Part shown: piece by piece, positions 14,678 to 22,163 of the stretch
Position numbering within the stretch: position 1 is the stretch's first letter
Layout: every line of letters starts with the position of its first letter
Source of the DNA: RGIG4608 sp051867875
GTDB taxonomy: Bacteria > Bacillota > Clostridia > Oscillospirales > CAG-272
Length of the DNA stretch: 28,962 nucleotides
Assembly (NCBI GenBank): GCA_051867875.1
Contig: JBJDZG010000028.1
Span: 1-28,962 of the forward strand
Reading direction: 5' to 3'
Notes under the pieces: model-generated
What the model saw: the letters and a program-made list of their open reading frames with translations, nothing else
Databases searched by the model: none
What the model was told of the DNA's origin: nothing
Program-made: the position numbers and the translations under genes

Positions 14678-14706
14678 ATTCTACTATCTTTGTGCAAAAA
14701 AGTCAA
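14678..14706 (-). promoter_or_regulatory. Promoter of the shikimate operon
   Basis: On the minus strand: TTGACT (14706-14701), 17-base spacer, TAGAAT (14683-14678). The leader to the first ATG is only about 45 bases, too short for a T-box or typical attenuator. Confidence 0.75.
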
Positions 14707-14732
14707 TAGATATTTTCAAGATTATTCAAAAA

Positions 14733-14746
14733 TTATCATTGACAAT
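14733..14746. promoter_or_regulatory. TetR-type operator at the regulator promoter
   Basis: TTATC-ATT-GACAA (14733-14745) overlaps the -35 hexamer of the regulator gene. It matches the other site in 12 of 13 bases when that one is read on the opposite strand, and flanking A runs and TTATG are shared too. Confidence 0.6.
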
Positions 14747-14767
14747 TTATGAAAAGTTGTATATAAT
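14739..14767 (+). promoter_or_regulatory. Consensus promoter of the TetR-family gene
   Basis: TTGACA (14739-14744), 17-base spacer, TATAAT (14762-14767): a perfect sigma-A match. The operator at 14733-14745 covers its -35, which suggests autorepression. Confidence 0.85.
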
Positions 14768-14797
14768 AGAGTCGATAAAATTTAGGCGGTGAGTACA

Positions 14798-15376
14798 ATG
14801 GACAACAAATTTGCCAGAAAGACAATAAAAGAAAGACTTATCCTTGCGGGCATCGACGAGATAGGAAACTGCGGTGTCGCGGGCTTTTCTCTGCGTCAGG
14901 TTGCGGTTGCGTGCAACGTTTCTTGCGCGACTCCCTATAACTATTTTAAGAACAAAGAGGGCTTCGTCCTTGAAATAATTCAGTATATCAAATATCAGTG
15001 GTCGCTTCTCAAGGGTGAGATATGCAAGCTCTACCGGAATGACGAAAAGCAGCTCCTTATCGAGCTATGCGTTTTCTACATAAAATTTCTCGTCGGCAAT
15101 CCCAATTACCGCTCGATTATAATGCTTGACAGCTTTGAGGTCGATGACGAGAGCTATAACGATATTGAAAGCGCGCGGAATTTTATCGAGCTTGAGCTTG
15201 AACACTATATGAAAATAAACAACGTGAGCACAAGAGAGGCACGCCGTAAGAGCTTCGTTATCCGCGCCATCGTTTTTGAGGCGACGCTCCTCTTTGAGCG
15301 CGGCGACCTTGAAAATACACCCGAAAACTTCGATTTTATCAGATATTGTATCTCAAAGGAACTCGCTTTGATTTGA
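14798..15376 (+). CDS. TetR/AcrR-family regulator, probable controller of the shikimate operon
   Basis: A 192-residue protein with an N-terminal TetR DNA-binding domain: AGIDEIGNCGVAGFSLRQVA followed by the turn and recognition helix VACNVSCATPYNYFKNKEGF (about 20-60). The rest is an all-helical ligand and dimerisation domain without a recognisable ligand motif. The start is ATG 14798 with GGTGA five bases upstream; a GTG three codons earlier lies inside that site. It is divergent from the shikimate operon and separated by a 172-base region in which near-identical palindromes cover both promoters. Control of the aro operon and of itself is inferred from this layout. The ligand might be an aromatic compound, but nothing in the sequence shows it. 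Confidence 0.9.
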   Translation: MDNKFARKTIKERLILAGIDEIGNCGVAGFSLRQVAVACNVSCATPYNYFKNKEGFVLEIIQYIKYQWSLLKGEICKLYRNDEKQLLIELCVFYIKFLVGNPNYRSIIMLDSFEVDDESYNDIESARNFIELELEHYMKINNVSTREARRKSFVIRAIVFEATLLFERGDLENTPENFDFIRYCISKELALI

Positions 15377-15391
15377 ATATTCGCTTTGAAT

Positions 15392-15421
15392 AAAAAAACT
15401 CGCCAAAGGGCGAGTTTTTTA
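15392..15421. terminator. Bidirectional terminator
   Basis: A run, CTCGCC (15399-15404), loop AAAG, GGCGAG (15409-15414), T run. It lies between the convergent TetR-family gene and dapA. Confidence 0.9.
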
Positions 15422-15429
15422 TTGTGATG

Positions 15430-16329
15430 CTATTTCAGGTTGCAAATTAAGCGGTCCTCTACGGCAAAGAGCCTTTTTTTCTTTTCCGCGTCAAGCGGAC
15501 AGAGCGGAAGGCGGTATTCCTCTTTGCAGAGTCCGTGGCGTGAAAGGAGTGCTTTTATCGGAATGGGGTTTACCTCGTCGAATACTGCCCTGATAAGCGG
15601 AAGATATTTCATCTGAAGCGACAGCGCACGCTCCGTGTTTCCCCTGAAAAACGCTCGGCAGATGTCGCCGGTTTCGCTCGGAAGAAGGTTTGAAATTACC
15701 GAGATAACGCCCCTACCGCCGAGTGCAAGCGTAGGAATGATAAGGTCGTCGTTGCCCGAATATATATCGAGCCGATTTCCGCACTGTTCGATGAGTCTCG
15801 TCATATAGGATACGTTTCCGCTCGCCTCTTTCACTCCGACAATTCTTTCGTGCTCGGCAAGCTCGCCGTACACTTCAAGCGGAATGTTTACCCCCGTGCG
15901 CGAGGGGACGTTGTATATTATGAGCGGTGTTTCAACGCTGTCCGCTATTTTCGTGTAGTGCCCGATAAGTCCCGTGGGACTTGCCTTATTGTAGTACGGC
16001 GTTACCACGAGCAAGGCGTCCGCGCCCGCCTCGCACGCGTAGCAAGACAGGCGCACCGCGCTCTCGGTGCAGTTGCTTCCCGTGCCGACGATGACGGGCA
16101 CTCTTCCGCCGACTGTTTTTACAGCAAAATCAATGATTTCGTGTTTTTCTTTTTCATCAAGCGTCGCGCTCTCGCCCGTTGTGCCGAGGAAGAGCAGGGC
16201 GTCTATTCTGTGCGCTATCTGGTACTCTATAAGCCTCTCAAAATTCTTATAATCTGTCTTTCCACCGTCAAAAGGTGTAACGAGCGCTGTTGCCACTCCC
16301 GAAAACACCCTGCCAAGTACCTTTTTCAT
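15430..16329 (-). CDS. dapA: 4-Hydroxy-tetrahydrodipicolinate synthase
   Basis: Condenses pyruvate with aspartate semialdehyde, the first committed step to lysine and diaminopimelate for the cell wall. The 299-residue TIM-barrel protein shows LGTTGES with T50 and T51, YNVPSRTG with Y139 and R144, and GVKEASG with the Schiff-base lysine K167. These separate it from sialic-acid lyases and other members of the DHDPS family, so the call is firm. The segment VTPYYNKAS is also typical. AGAGGT precedes the ATG. It is a single gene whose promoter shares its -10 region with the divergent queA promoter. Confidence 0.95.
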   Translation of the reverse strand: MKKVLGRVFSGVATALVTPFDGGKTDYKNFERLIEYQIAHRIDALLFLGTTGESATLDEKEKHEIIDFAVKTVGGRVPVIVGTGSNCTESAVRLSCYACEAGADALLVVTPYYNKASPTGLIGHYTKIADSVETPLIIYNVPSRTGVNIPLEVYGELAEHERIVGVKEASGNVSYMTRLIEQCGNRLDIYSGNDDLIIPTLALGGRGVISVISNLLPSETGDICRAFFRGNTERALSLQMKYLPLIRAVFDEVNPIPIKALLSRHGLCKEEYRLPLCPLDAEKKKRLFAVEDRLICNLK

Positions 16330-16361
16330 AAATATTTACCTCTGAAAAATCAAAAATAGAG

Positions 16362-16390
16362 TTGAAATTTGCGTCCTGATGGTTTATAAT
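16362..16390 (+). promoter_or_regulatory. Promoter of queA
   Basis: TTGAAA (16362-16367), 17-base spacer, TATAAT (16385-16390). The -10 overlaps the -10 of the dapA promoter on the other strand. The leader of about 95 bases contains two small hairpins (CGATT/AATCG at 16414-16429 and GTCA/TGAC at 16444-16456). Confidence 0.7.
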
Positions 16391-16416
16391 ATATAAGGAG
16401 GAATTTTTTCTGTCGA
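16388..16416 (-). promoter_or_regulatory. Promoter of dapA
   Basis: On the minus strand: TCGACA (16416-16411), 17-base spacer, TATATT (16393-16388). It faces the queA promoter with overlapping -10 elements, so polymerase cannot occupy both at once. Confidence 0.55.
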
Positions 16417-16491
16417 TTTGTTTGAATCGGCGATACCTATATTGTCATTTTATGACGAAATACATAAATTTGTTTACAGACAGGACGGAAA

Positions 16492-17571
16492 ATGAAAAAC
16501 ACTATTGTAAATGAAAAGGTACATACCGACCTTTTGACGTCGGATTTTTACTACGATTTGCCCGGGGAGCAGATAGCCCAGCATCCTCTCGAAAAAAGGG
16601 ACAGCTCGCGCCTTATGGTAATCGACAGGCGGTCGGGCAAAATAGAGCACAGGCACTTTTTTGATATTTGCGACTATCTTCACGAGGGCGACACGCTCGT
16701 GATAAACGATTCCAAGGTAATCCCCGCGCGCCTTTACGGACATGTCGAGGGCAGGGAGGACGCGAAAATAGAGTTGCTTTTGCTGAAAAGCCACGGCCTT
16801 GACGTCTGGGAAACCTTGGTAAAACCCGGCAAGAGAGCCAAAATCGGCTCGCGCCTTGTTTTCGGCGAGGGGGCGCTGTGCGGTGAGATAGTCGATATTA
16901 TCGAAGAAGGTAACCGCTTGATTAAATTCGATTACGACAGAGAAAAATACACAAATATTTATGAAATTTTGCATATCATCGGGCTTATGCCTCTGCCACC
17001 GTACATTACGGAAAAGCTGACGGACAACAGCCGTTACCAGACGGTATACGCGCGCGAGGAGGGCTCTGCGGCAGCACCGACGGCGGGACTTCATTTCACC
17101 CCCGAGCTTATGCAGAAAATAAGGGATATGGGCGTTGAGATAGTGCCCATAATGCTTCACGTGGGACTCGGCACTTTCCGCCCCGTCAAGGCGGACAGAA
17201 TTGACGAGCACGTAATGCACACCGAGCATTTCTCCGTTTCAAAGGAGAGCGCAGACATTATCAACGAGCGCAAGGCAAAGGGCGGCAGACTTATCTGCGT
17301 CGGTACGACCTCGTGCAGAACTATCGAAAGCGTGGCGCACGACGACGGATTTATTCCTGCGTGCGAGGGGGATACGGGAATTTTCATCTATCCCGGATAC
17401 ACATTCAAGGCAGTTGACGCGCTCATCACGAATTTCCATCTCCCCGAGAGCACACTGCTTATGCTCGTTTCCGCATTTTACGACAAGGAGAAGATGATGG
17501 AGGCGTACAAAATCGCGGTAGAAGAGAAATACAGATTTTTTTCTTTCGGCGACGCTATGCTGATTGTATAA
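16492..17571 (+). CDS. queA: S-adenosylmethionine:tRNA ribosyltransferase-isomerase
   Basis: Transfers the ribosyl part of SAM to 7-aminomethyl-7-deazaguanine in tRNA, giving epoxyqueuosine, the next-to-last step of queuosine synthesis. The 359-residue protein carries the family landmarks: TSDFYYDLPGEQIAQHPLEKRDSSRLMV, VINDSKVIPARLYG, YQTVYAREEGSAAAPTAGLHFT, LHVGLGTFRPV, VGTTSCRTIES, and the end FIYPGYTFKAVDALITNFHLPESTLLMLVSA. The N-terminus has about 13 extra residues before the conserved core; no better internal start is seen. The Shine-Dalgarno site is weak (GGACGG). It is first in a run of plus-strand genes and no tgt or queG gene lies nearby. Confidence 0.96.
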   Translation: MKNTIVNEKVHTDLLTSDFYYDLPGEQIAQHPLEKRDSSRLMVIDRRSGKIEHRHFFDICDYLHEGDTLVINDSKVIPARLYGHVEGREDAKIELLLLKSHGLDVWETLVKPGKRAKIGSRLVFGEGALCGEIVDIIEEGNRLIKFDYDREKYTNIYEILHIIGLMPLPPYITEKLTDNSRYQTVYAREEGSAAAPTAGLHFTPELMQKIRDMGVEIVPIMLHVGLGTFRPVKADRIDEHVMHTEHFSVSKESADIINERKAKGGRLICVGTTSCRTIESVAHDDGFIPACEGDTGIFIYPGYTFKAVDALITNFHLPESTLLMLVSAFYDKEKMMEAYKIAVEEKYRFFSFGDAMLIV

Positions 17572-17600
17572 ATCGCGTGACACTTTGTCTGACGCGATTT
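17570..17600 (+). terminator. Hairpin after queA, weak terminator or stabilising stem
   Basis: AAATCGCGT (17570-17578) pairs with ACGCGATTT (17592-17600), extended inward by GACA/TGTC with a small bulge. Only three T follow, so read-through into the asparaginase gene is likely. Confidence 0.5.
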
Positions 17601-17656
17601 CTGCCGACGGCACTGCGGTCAATTATGAAAATAAGTGTTAAAACAAAGGACAAAAA

Positions 17657-18673
17657 ATGAACTCAAAGAACAAAAATGTTTTAATAATCTACACGGGCGG
17701 AACGATAGGAATGAAGCGCACGGAAGAGGGATATACTCCTGCTCCCGATTTCCTTGCGGGCGAGCTTTGCTCGATTCCCGACCTTCTGCGTGAGGATTTT
17801 CCGCATTGGGAGCTTCACGAGATGTCGCCGCTTCTCGATTCGTCAAATATGACAGTGCGCGAGTGGAACGGAATTGCGCGCGTGATATACGACAATTACG
17901 CCGATTACGACGGCTTCGTCGTGCTTCACGGCACGGATACCATGGCTTACACCGCGTCGGCTCTGTCGTTCATTCTGTCGGGGCTTGGCAAGCCCGTAAT
18001 ACTTACGGGCTCACAGATACCGCTCTCTGAGACAAGAAGCGACGGACGCGACAACCTCATTACGAGCATACTTATTGCAAGTGAGGGAACTGTCAAAGAG
18101 GTTGCGCTCTACTTTTCGGGCAAGCTGTTGCGCGGAAACCGCGCGATGAAGATGAGCGCCGACGGACTCGTGGCGTTTGATTCGCCGAATTATCCCCACC
18201 TTGCCGACGTGGGAATTTCAATCAAATACAACCATTCCGCGCTTCTCCGACACAGGGATACGGAGCTTTCCTTCAATCCGTTCTCCGAGGTGCCGATAGG
18301 AGTTATCAAGGTTTTCCCCGGCATACAGTTCGGACTTTTCGAGGAAATAATGACCGATAAGCTCTCGGGTATCGTGCTCGAAACCTTCGGAGCCGGAAAC
18401 ATTCCCGGCGGTGGCGGCGAGCTTTTGCCGATAATCAAGAGGGCGTTTGCCGCCGGCTCCGTTATCACGGTCTGCTCGCAGTGCCCTGCGGGTACGGTTA
18501 CGCTCGGCACGTACGAAACGAGCATTTCGCTTAAAAGAGCGGGTGCTGTCAGCGGTAAGGATATGACTACCGAGGCGGCTGTTGCAAAGCTCTATCATCT
18601 TTTCAGTATGGGACTCTCAAAGACTGAGATAAAGCGTCTGATGGAGAAAAATCTCTGCGGAGAGCTCAGTTGA
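17657..18673 (+). CDS. ansA: L-asparaginase, type I (cytoplasmic)
   Basis: Hydrolyses asparagine to aspartate and ammonia. The 338-residue protein has both catalytic threonine motifs of the bacterial asparaginase fold: TGGTIG (T13) near the N-terminus and HGTDTMAYTA (T93, D94), plus GSQIPLSETRSDGRDNL and a lysine in the GNRAMKMSA segment. There is no signal peptide, which fits the lower-affinity cytoplasmic type I enzyme and not the secreted type II. AAAGGA lies before the ATG. It stands 85 bases after queA and only 8 bases before the pseudouridine synthase, so it is probably co-transcribed with it. Confidence 0.93.
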   Translation: MNSKNKNVLIIYTGGTIGMKRTEEGYTPAPDFLAGELCSIPDLLREDFPHWELHEMSPLLDSSNMTVREWNGIARVIYDNYADYDGFVVLHGTDTMAYTASALSFILSGLGKPVILTGSQIPLSETRSDGRDNLITSILIASEGTVKEVALYFSGKLLRGNRAMKMSADGLVAFDSPNYPHLADVGISIKYNHSALLRHRDTELSFNPFSEVPIGVIKVFPGIQFGLFEEIMTDKLSGIVLETFGAGNIPGGGGELLPIIKRAFAAGSVITVCSQCPAGTVTLGTYETSISLKRAGAVSGKDMTTEAAVAKLYHLFSMGLSKTEIKRLMEKNLCGELS

Positions 18674-18681
18674 GGTGAGAT

Positions 18682-19389
18682 ATGAGAGTGGACAAATTTT
18701 TAAGCAATATGGGTATAGCTACCCGCACCGAGAGCGCAAAGCTCGCACGCGGGGGACAGATACTCGTCAACGGTGCGCCAGTGAAAAAAGCGGATATGCA
18801 CATAAGTCCCGAAACGGATAAAATAACCGTCTGCGGAAGGCTCGTTGAGTACAGAAAATACACGTATATTCTTATGAACAAGCCCGACGGAGTGGTCAGT
18901 GCCACCGAGGACGGAAAGGACAGAACGGTCGTTGACCTTTTGCCCGAGGAGCTTCAGAGGCTCGGGCTTTTCCCGTGCGGAAGACTTGACAAGCATACAC
19001 TGGGGCTCATAATTCTCACCGACGACGGAGAGCTTGCCCACAGACTGCTCTCACCCAAGCACCACGTCGAAAAAAAGTACCGCTTTGAATCGAAATTTCG
19101 GCTAAGCGAAGCGGATATTGCCTATCTTGAAGCGGGTGCGACGCTTGAGGACGGCTATGTTACGAAGCCGTCGAAAATTGAGCTTTTTGAGGACGGAAAA
19201 TCGGGCTATATCACGCTCGTTGAGGGCAAATACCATCAGATTAAACGAATGCTCGAATCGGTAAACAACAAAATAACTTACCTTGAAAGAGTTACCTTCG
19301 GACCTCTCTCGCTCGACAAAAACCTTGCGCGCGGAGAGTGGAGATATCTTTCGGACAAAGAAATAGAAAAGTTAGAGGAACACAGATGA
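18682..19389 (+). CDS. RsuA/RluB-family rRNA pseudouridine synthase
   Basis: Isomerises a specific uridine in ribosomal RNA. Residues 1-58 form an S4 RNA-binding domain (MRVDKFLSNMGIATRTESAKL). The catalytic domain holds YILMNKPDGVVSAT, the GRLDKHTLGLIILTDDG motif with catalytic aspartate D103, EKKYRF and GKYHQIKRML. The 235-residue length is closer to RsuA (16S rRNA position 516) than to longer RluB proteins, but the target cannot be fixed by eye. AGGTGAG lies just upstream of the ATG. The last codons overlap tex by four bases (ATGA), which ties it to another RNA-related gene. Confidence 0.93.
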   Translation: MRVDKFLSNMGIATRTESAKLARGGQILVNGAPVKKADMHISPETDKITVCGRLVEYRKYTYILMNKPDGVVSATEDGKDRTVVDLLPEELQRLGLFPCGRLDKHTLGLIILTDDGELAHRLLSPKHHVEKKYRFESKFRLSEADIAYLEAGATLEDGYVTKPSKIELFEDGKSGYITLVEGKYHQIKRMLESVNNKITYLERVTFGPLSLDKNLARGEWRYLSDKEIEKLEEHR

Positions 19390-21542
19390 ATATTACAGAA
19401 ACACTTGCAAAGGAACTCGGTATCACCGCCGAGCAGGTCGAAAAGACGACCGCACTCATAGACGAGGGAAATACGATACCTTTTATCGCACGATACAGAA
19501 AGGAAGTTACGGGCTCGCTTGATGACGAAATACTCCGTAAATTTGAGGAAAGACTCAACTATCTTCGCAATATCGAAAAGAGAAGAGAAGAAGTAACAGA
19601 GCTCATTCGCGCGCAGGACAAACTCACTCCCGAGATTGAAGAGGCAATAAAGAATGCGGTAACCATCACAGAAATCGACGATATTTACCGTCCGTTCCGT
19701 CCTCACAGAAAGACTCGCGCATCGGTGGCTAAGGAAAAGGGACTTGAACCCCTCGCACTTCTTATTTTGGAGCAGAGAGCACAGTATGAACCCTCGCTCG
19801 ACGTGCTTGCGGAGGGATTTGTCGATGCGGAAAAGGGTGTTGAGAGTACAGAGCAGGCTTACGCGGGCGCTTGTGACATCATCGCAGAGAGCATTTCCGA
19901 CAACGCCGAATACCGCAAGGGCATTCGCTCGCTTACTTACCGATTCGGTCTTGTAGTCAGCAAGGCAACGGGCGAGGAGGACAGCGTTTACGCTCAGTAT
20001 TACGATTACAACGAGAGAATCAATAAAATTCCCGGTCATCGCGTGCTCGCCATTCACAGGGGCGAAAAAGAGGATTTCCTCGCCGTCAGCGTGTCCGTCG
20101 AAAAGGACATCATTCTCAATTACTTATACAACGCCGTTATCGTTCATGGAGAAAGCCCCGCAAAGCAGTACGTAGAGTCGTCCATACTCGATGGCTACGA
20201 CAGACTTATTGCGCCCAGCGTTGAGAGAGAAATACTCAACGACCTGTTTGACAACGCCTGTGAGGGTGCTATCAAGCTCTTCTCCGACAATTTGAAGCAC
20301 CTTCTTATGCAGCCGCCGCTTAAAGGCAAGACTGTGCTCGGCTTCGACCCCGGCTATGTCAACGGCTGTAAGCTCGCAGTAGTTACGCCCCTTGGAAAGG
20401 TAGTGGATACGGGAGTTATTTATCCCACCAAGCCCCGCCAGAGAATTGAAGAGGCAAAGCGTATCGTCAAGAGCATGATAAGAGCTCACAAGGTTGACGT
20501 TATCGCCATAGGAAACGGCACGGCGTCAAAGGAGAGCGAAATATTTATTGCCGACCTTCTCAAAGAGATTGAGGGCAATACGAAATATATCATCGTCAGC
20601 GAGGCGGGCGCGTCCGTATACTCCGCGTCAAAGCTTGCGAGCGACGAATTTCCCGACTTTGACGTAATGCAGCGCTCTGCGGTGTCGATTGCAAGACGCT
20701 TGCAGGACCCCTTGGCAGAGCTTGTCAAGATTGACCCCAAGTCCATCGGTGTCGGTCAATATCAGCACGACATGAAGCCCGCGCGACTTGACGAGGCGCT
20801 TACGGGTGTCGTTGAGGACTGTGTAAACAGCGTCGGCGTTGACGTTAACACCGCGTCTCATTCTCTTCTTTCGTACATTGCGGGAATCAATGCGACGAGT
20901 GCTAAAAATATAGTAAAATACCGCGAGGAGAACGGTGCGTTTAAGTCGAGAGCGGAAATTCTCAAAGTACCGAGAATAGGCGCAAAGGCTTACGAGCAGT
21001 GCGCGGGATTTTTGCGTGTGCCCGATTCAAAATTCATTCTCGACAATACGGGCGTTCATCCCGAATCATACGAGGCGGCGCTCAAGCTTCTCAAAAAGTT
21101 CGAATTCGACGAGGACGACGTCAAGGCGGGCAAACTCTCTATGCTCCGCATCAAAGCACAGAAATACGGCTTTGCAAAATTGGCGGACGAGATAGGCGTA
21201 GGCGAGCCCACGCTCATGGACATTATCGGCGAGCTTGAAAAGCCCGGCAGAGATATCCGCGACAGCTTCCCGACTCCGATTCTGCGCGACGACATTCTCG
21301 GAATGGAAGACTTAAAGCCCGATATGATACTCACGGGTACGGTCAGAAACGTCATCGACTTCGGCGTTTTCGTCGATATCGGTGTTCATCAGGACGGACT
21401 CGTTCACATCTCCGAGCTCTCCGACAAATACGTAAAGCACCCGAGCGAGGTCGTATCTCTCGGAGATAACGTCAAAGTAAAGGTTCTTTCCGTTGACGTA
21501 AAGAAGAAAAGGATTTCTCTTTCAATGAAGGGACTGAACTGA
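19386..21542 (+). CDS. tex: Tex family RNA-binding transcription accessory protein
   Basis: A 718-residue cytoplasmic nucleic-acid-binding protein. Domains in order: helical Tex N-terminal region (1-190, with GNTIPFIARYRKEVTGSLDDE), YqgF/RNase H-like fold (about 315-450, VLGFDPGYVNGCKLAVV), helix-hairpin-helix (about 495-545, LKVPRIGAKAYEQCAGFLRV), and a C-terminal S1 domain (about 640-715, GTVRNVIDFGVFVDIGVHQDGLVHISEL). Tex proteins influence transcription and RNA handling and are linked to toxin expression and stress tolerance in some bacteria; the exact activity is not settled. The start is ATG 19386, with GAGGA upstream and the usual family N-terminus MNITETLAKELG; an earlier in-frame ATG lies inside the upstream gene. 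No clear terminator follows it. Confidence 0.96.
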   Translation: MNITETLAKELGITAEQVEKTTALIDEGNTIPFIARYRKEVTGSLDDEILRKFEERLNYLRNIEKRREEVTELIRAQDKLTPEIEEAIKNAVTITEIDDIYRPFRPHRKTRASVAKEKGLEPLALLILEQRAQYEPSLDVLAEGFVDAEKGVESTEQAYAGACDIIAESISDNAEYRKGIRSLTYRFGLVVSKATGEEDSVYAQYYDYNERINKIPGHRVLAIHRGEKEDFLAVSVSVEKDIILNYLYNAVIVHGESPAKQYVESSILDGYDRLIAPSVEREILNDLFDNACEGAIKLFSDNLKHLLMQPPLKGKTVLGFDPGYVNGCKLAVVTPLGKVVDTGVIYPTKPRQRIEEAKRIVKSMIRAHKVDVIAIGNGTASKESEIFIADLLKEIEGNTKYIIVSEAGASVYSASKLASDEFPDFDVMQRSAVSIARRLQDPLAELVKIDPKSIGVGQYQHDMKPARLDEALTGVVEDCVNSVGVDVNTASHSLLSYIAGINATSAKNIVKYREENGAFKSRAEILKVPRIGAKAYEQCAGFLRVPDSKFILDNTGVHPESYEAALKLLKKFEFDEDDVKAGKLSMLRIKAQKYGFAKLADEIGVGEPTLMDIIGELEKPGRDIRDSFPTPILRDDILGMEDLKPDMILTGTVRNVIDFGVFVDIGVHQDGLVHISELSDKYVKHPSEVVSLGDNVKVKVLSVDVKKKRISLSMKGLN

Positions 21543-21644
21543 CTTTCCGTCGGAAAAAAGTGTCGATTTTAATTGACAAAAAAATACTTTAACCCCATTT
21601 TTATACAACTTAATGTCAAAAATCTACCGCTTGGCAAAAACCTA

Positions 21645-21673
21645 TTTACAAAAAAAGAACGGGATGCTATAAT
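21645..21673 (+). promoter_or_regulatory. Promoter of the LytTR / LiaF-like operon
   Basis: TTTACA (21645-21650), 17-base spacer, TATAAT (21668-21673), with TGC before the -10. It initiates about 25 bases before the TTG start. Confidence 0.8.
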
Positions 21674-21704
21674 GCAATCACATTGAAGAAAGGAGGGTAT
21701 CCGC

Positions 21705-22157
21705 TTGAAAATAAGAATTGAGATAGACGAGAGCGCGCAAGAGGAAATAGTAATCCGATGCCGAGAGAGAAGCGAAAAAATATCGGCACTTGAAACGGCA
21801 ATAGAAAACGCGCTCAAAAGTCAGAGCGAGATAGTGCTCTCGAACGGCAACACGGAGTACTACGTCAAAAAAAGCGAGATACTCTTCTTTGAAACTTGCG
21901 ACGGAAAGGTTTTCGCACACACGAGAGGTGCTATGTATACAGCTCCCTACAAGCTCTTTGAGCTTGAGGAAAATATGCCCTCGTATTTCGTCAGAATTTC
22001 AAAATCCGCGGTTGTGAACATTAACCTGATAAGCTCGTTAAAAAAAGAGCTTACGGGAAACGGCGAGGTTGCTTTCAAAAATTCCGACAAGAAAACGTAC
22101 TTTTCTCGGGCGTATTATAAGATTTTGAAAACAAAAATTGAAGAAATGAGGTTTTAG
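21705..22157 (+). CDS. LytTR-domain transcriptional regulator without receiver domain
   Basis: This 150-residue protein has a short N-terminal segment (1-45, helical, starting MKIRIEIDESAQEEIVIRCR) and a LytTR DNA-binding domain (about 47-148): ENTE-like strand GNTEYYVKKSEILFFETCDGKVFAHT, then LEENMPSYFVRISKSAVVNINLI, and a final FSRAYYKILK. There is no response-regulator receiver, which fits the small LytTR proteins paired with membrane proteins that may inhibit or sense for them. Start is a TTG at 21705, eight bases after AGGAGG at 21691-21696, with no better ATG nearby. The next gene begins six bases after its stop. Regulation of its own operon is a reasonable guess by analogy. Confidence 0.93.
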   Translation: MKIRIEIDESAQEEIVIRCRERSEKISALETAIENALKSQSEIVLSNGNTEYYVKKSEILFFETCDGKVFAHTRGAMYTAPYKLFELEENMPSYFVRISKSAVVNINLISSLKKELTGNGEVAFKNSDKKTYFSRAYYKILKTKIEEMRF

Positions 22158-22163
22158 AACACA

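Noticed and set aside
16395..16450. Perfect AAGGAGG in the queA leader suggesting a leader peptide
   Set aside because: It lies at the expected transcription start, so it would hardly be in the mRNA, and no ATG, GTG or TTG follows at the right spacing.
16397..16491. Possible preQ1 riboswitch before queA
   Set aside because: Two small hairpins exist, but I could not find the preQ1 aptamer pseudoknot pattern with its A-rich tail.
16474..17229. Open frame of 251 codons on the minus strand over queA
   Set aside because: queA is certain on the plus strand, and the opposite frame has no recognisable domain or start signal.
21543..21570. Terminator after tex
   Set aside because: TTTCC/GGAAA can pair around a three-base loop, but the tail is A-rich instead of T-rich, so it is not convincing on the plus strand.
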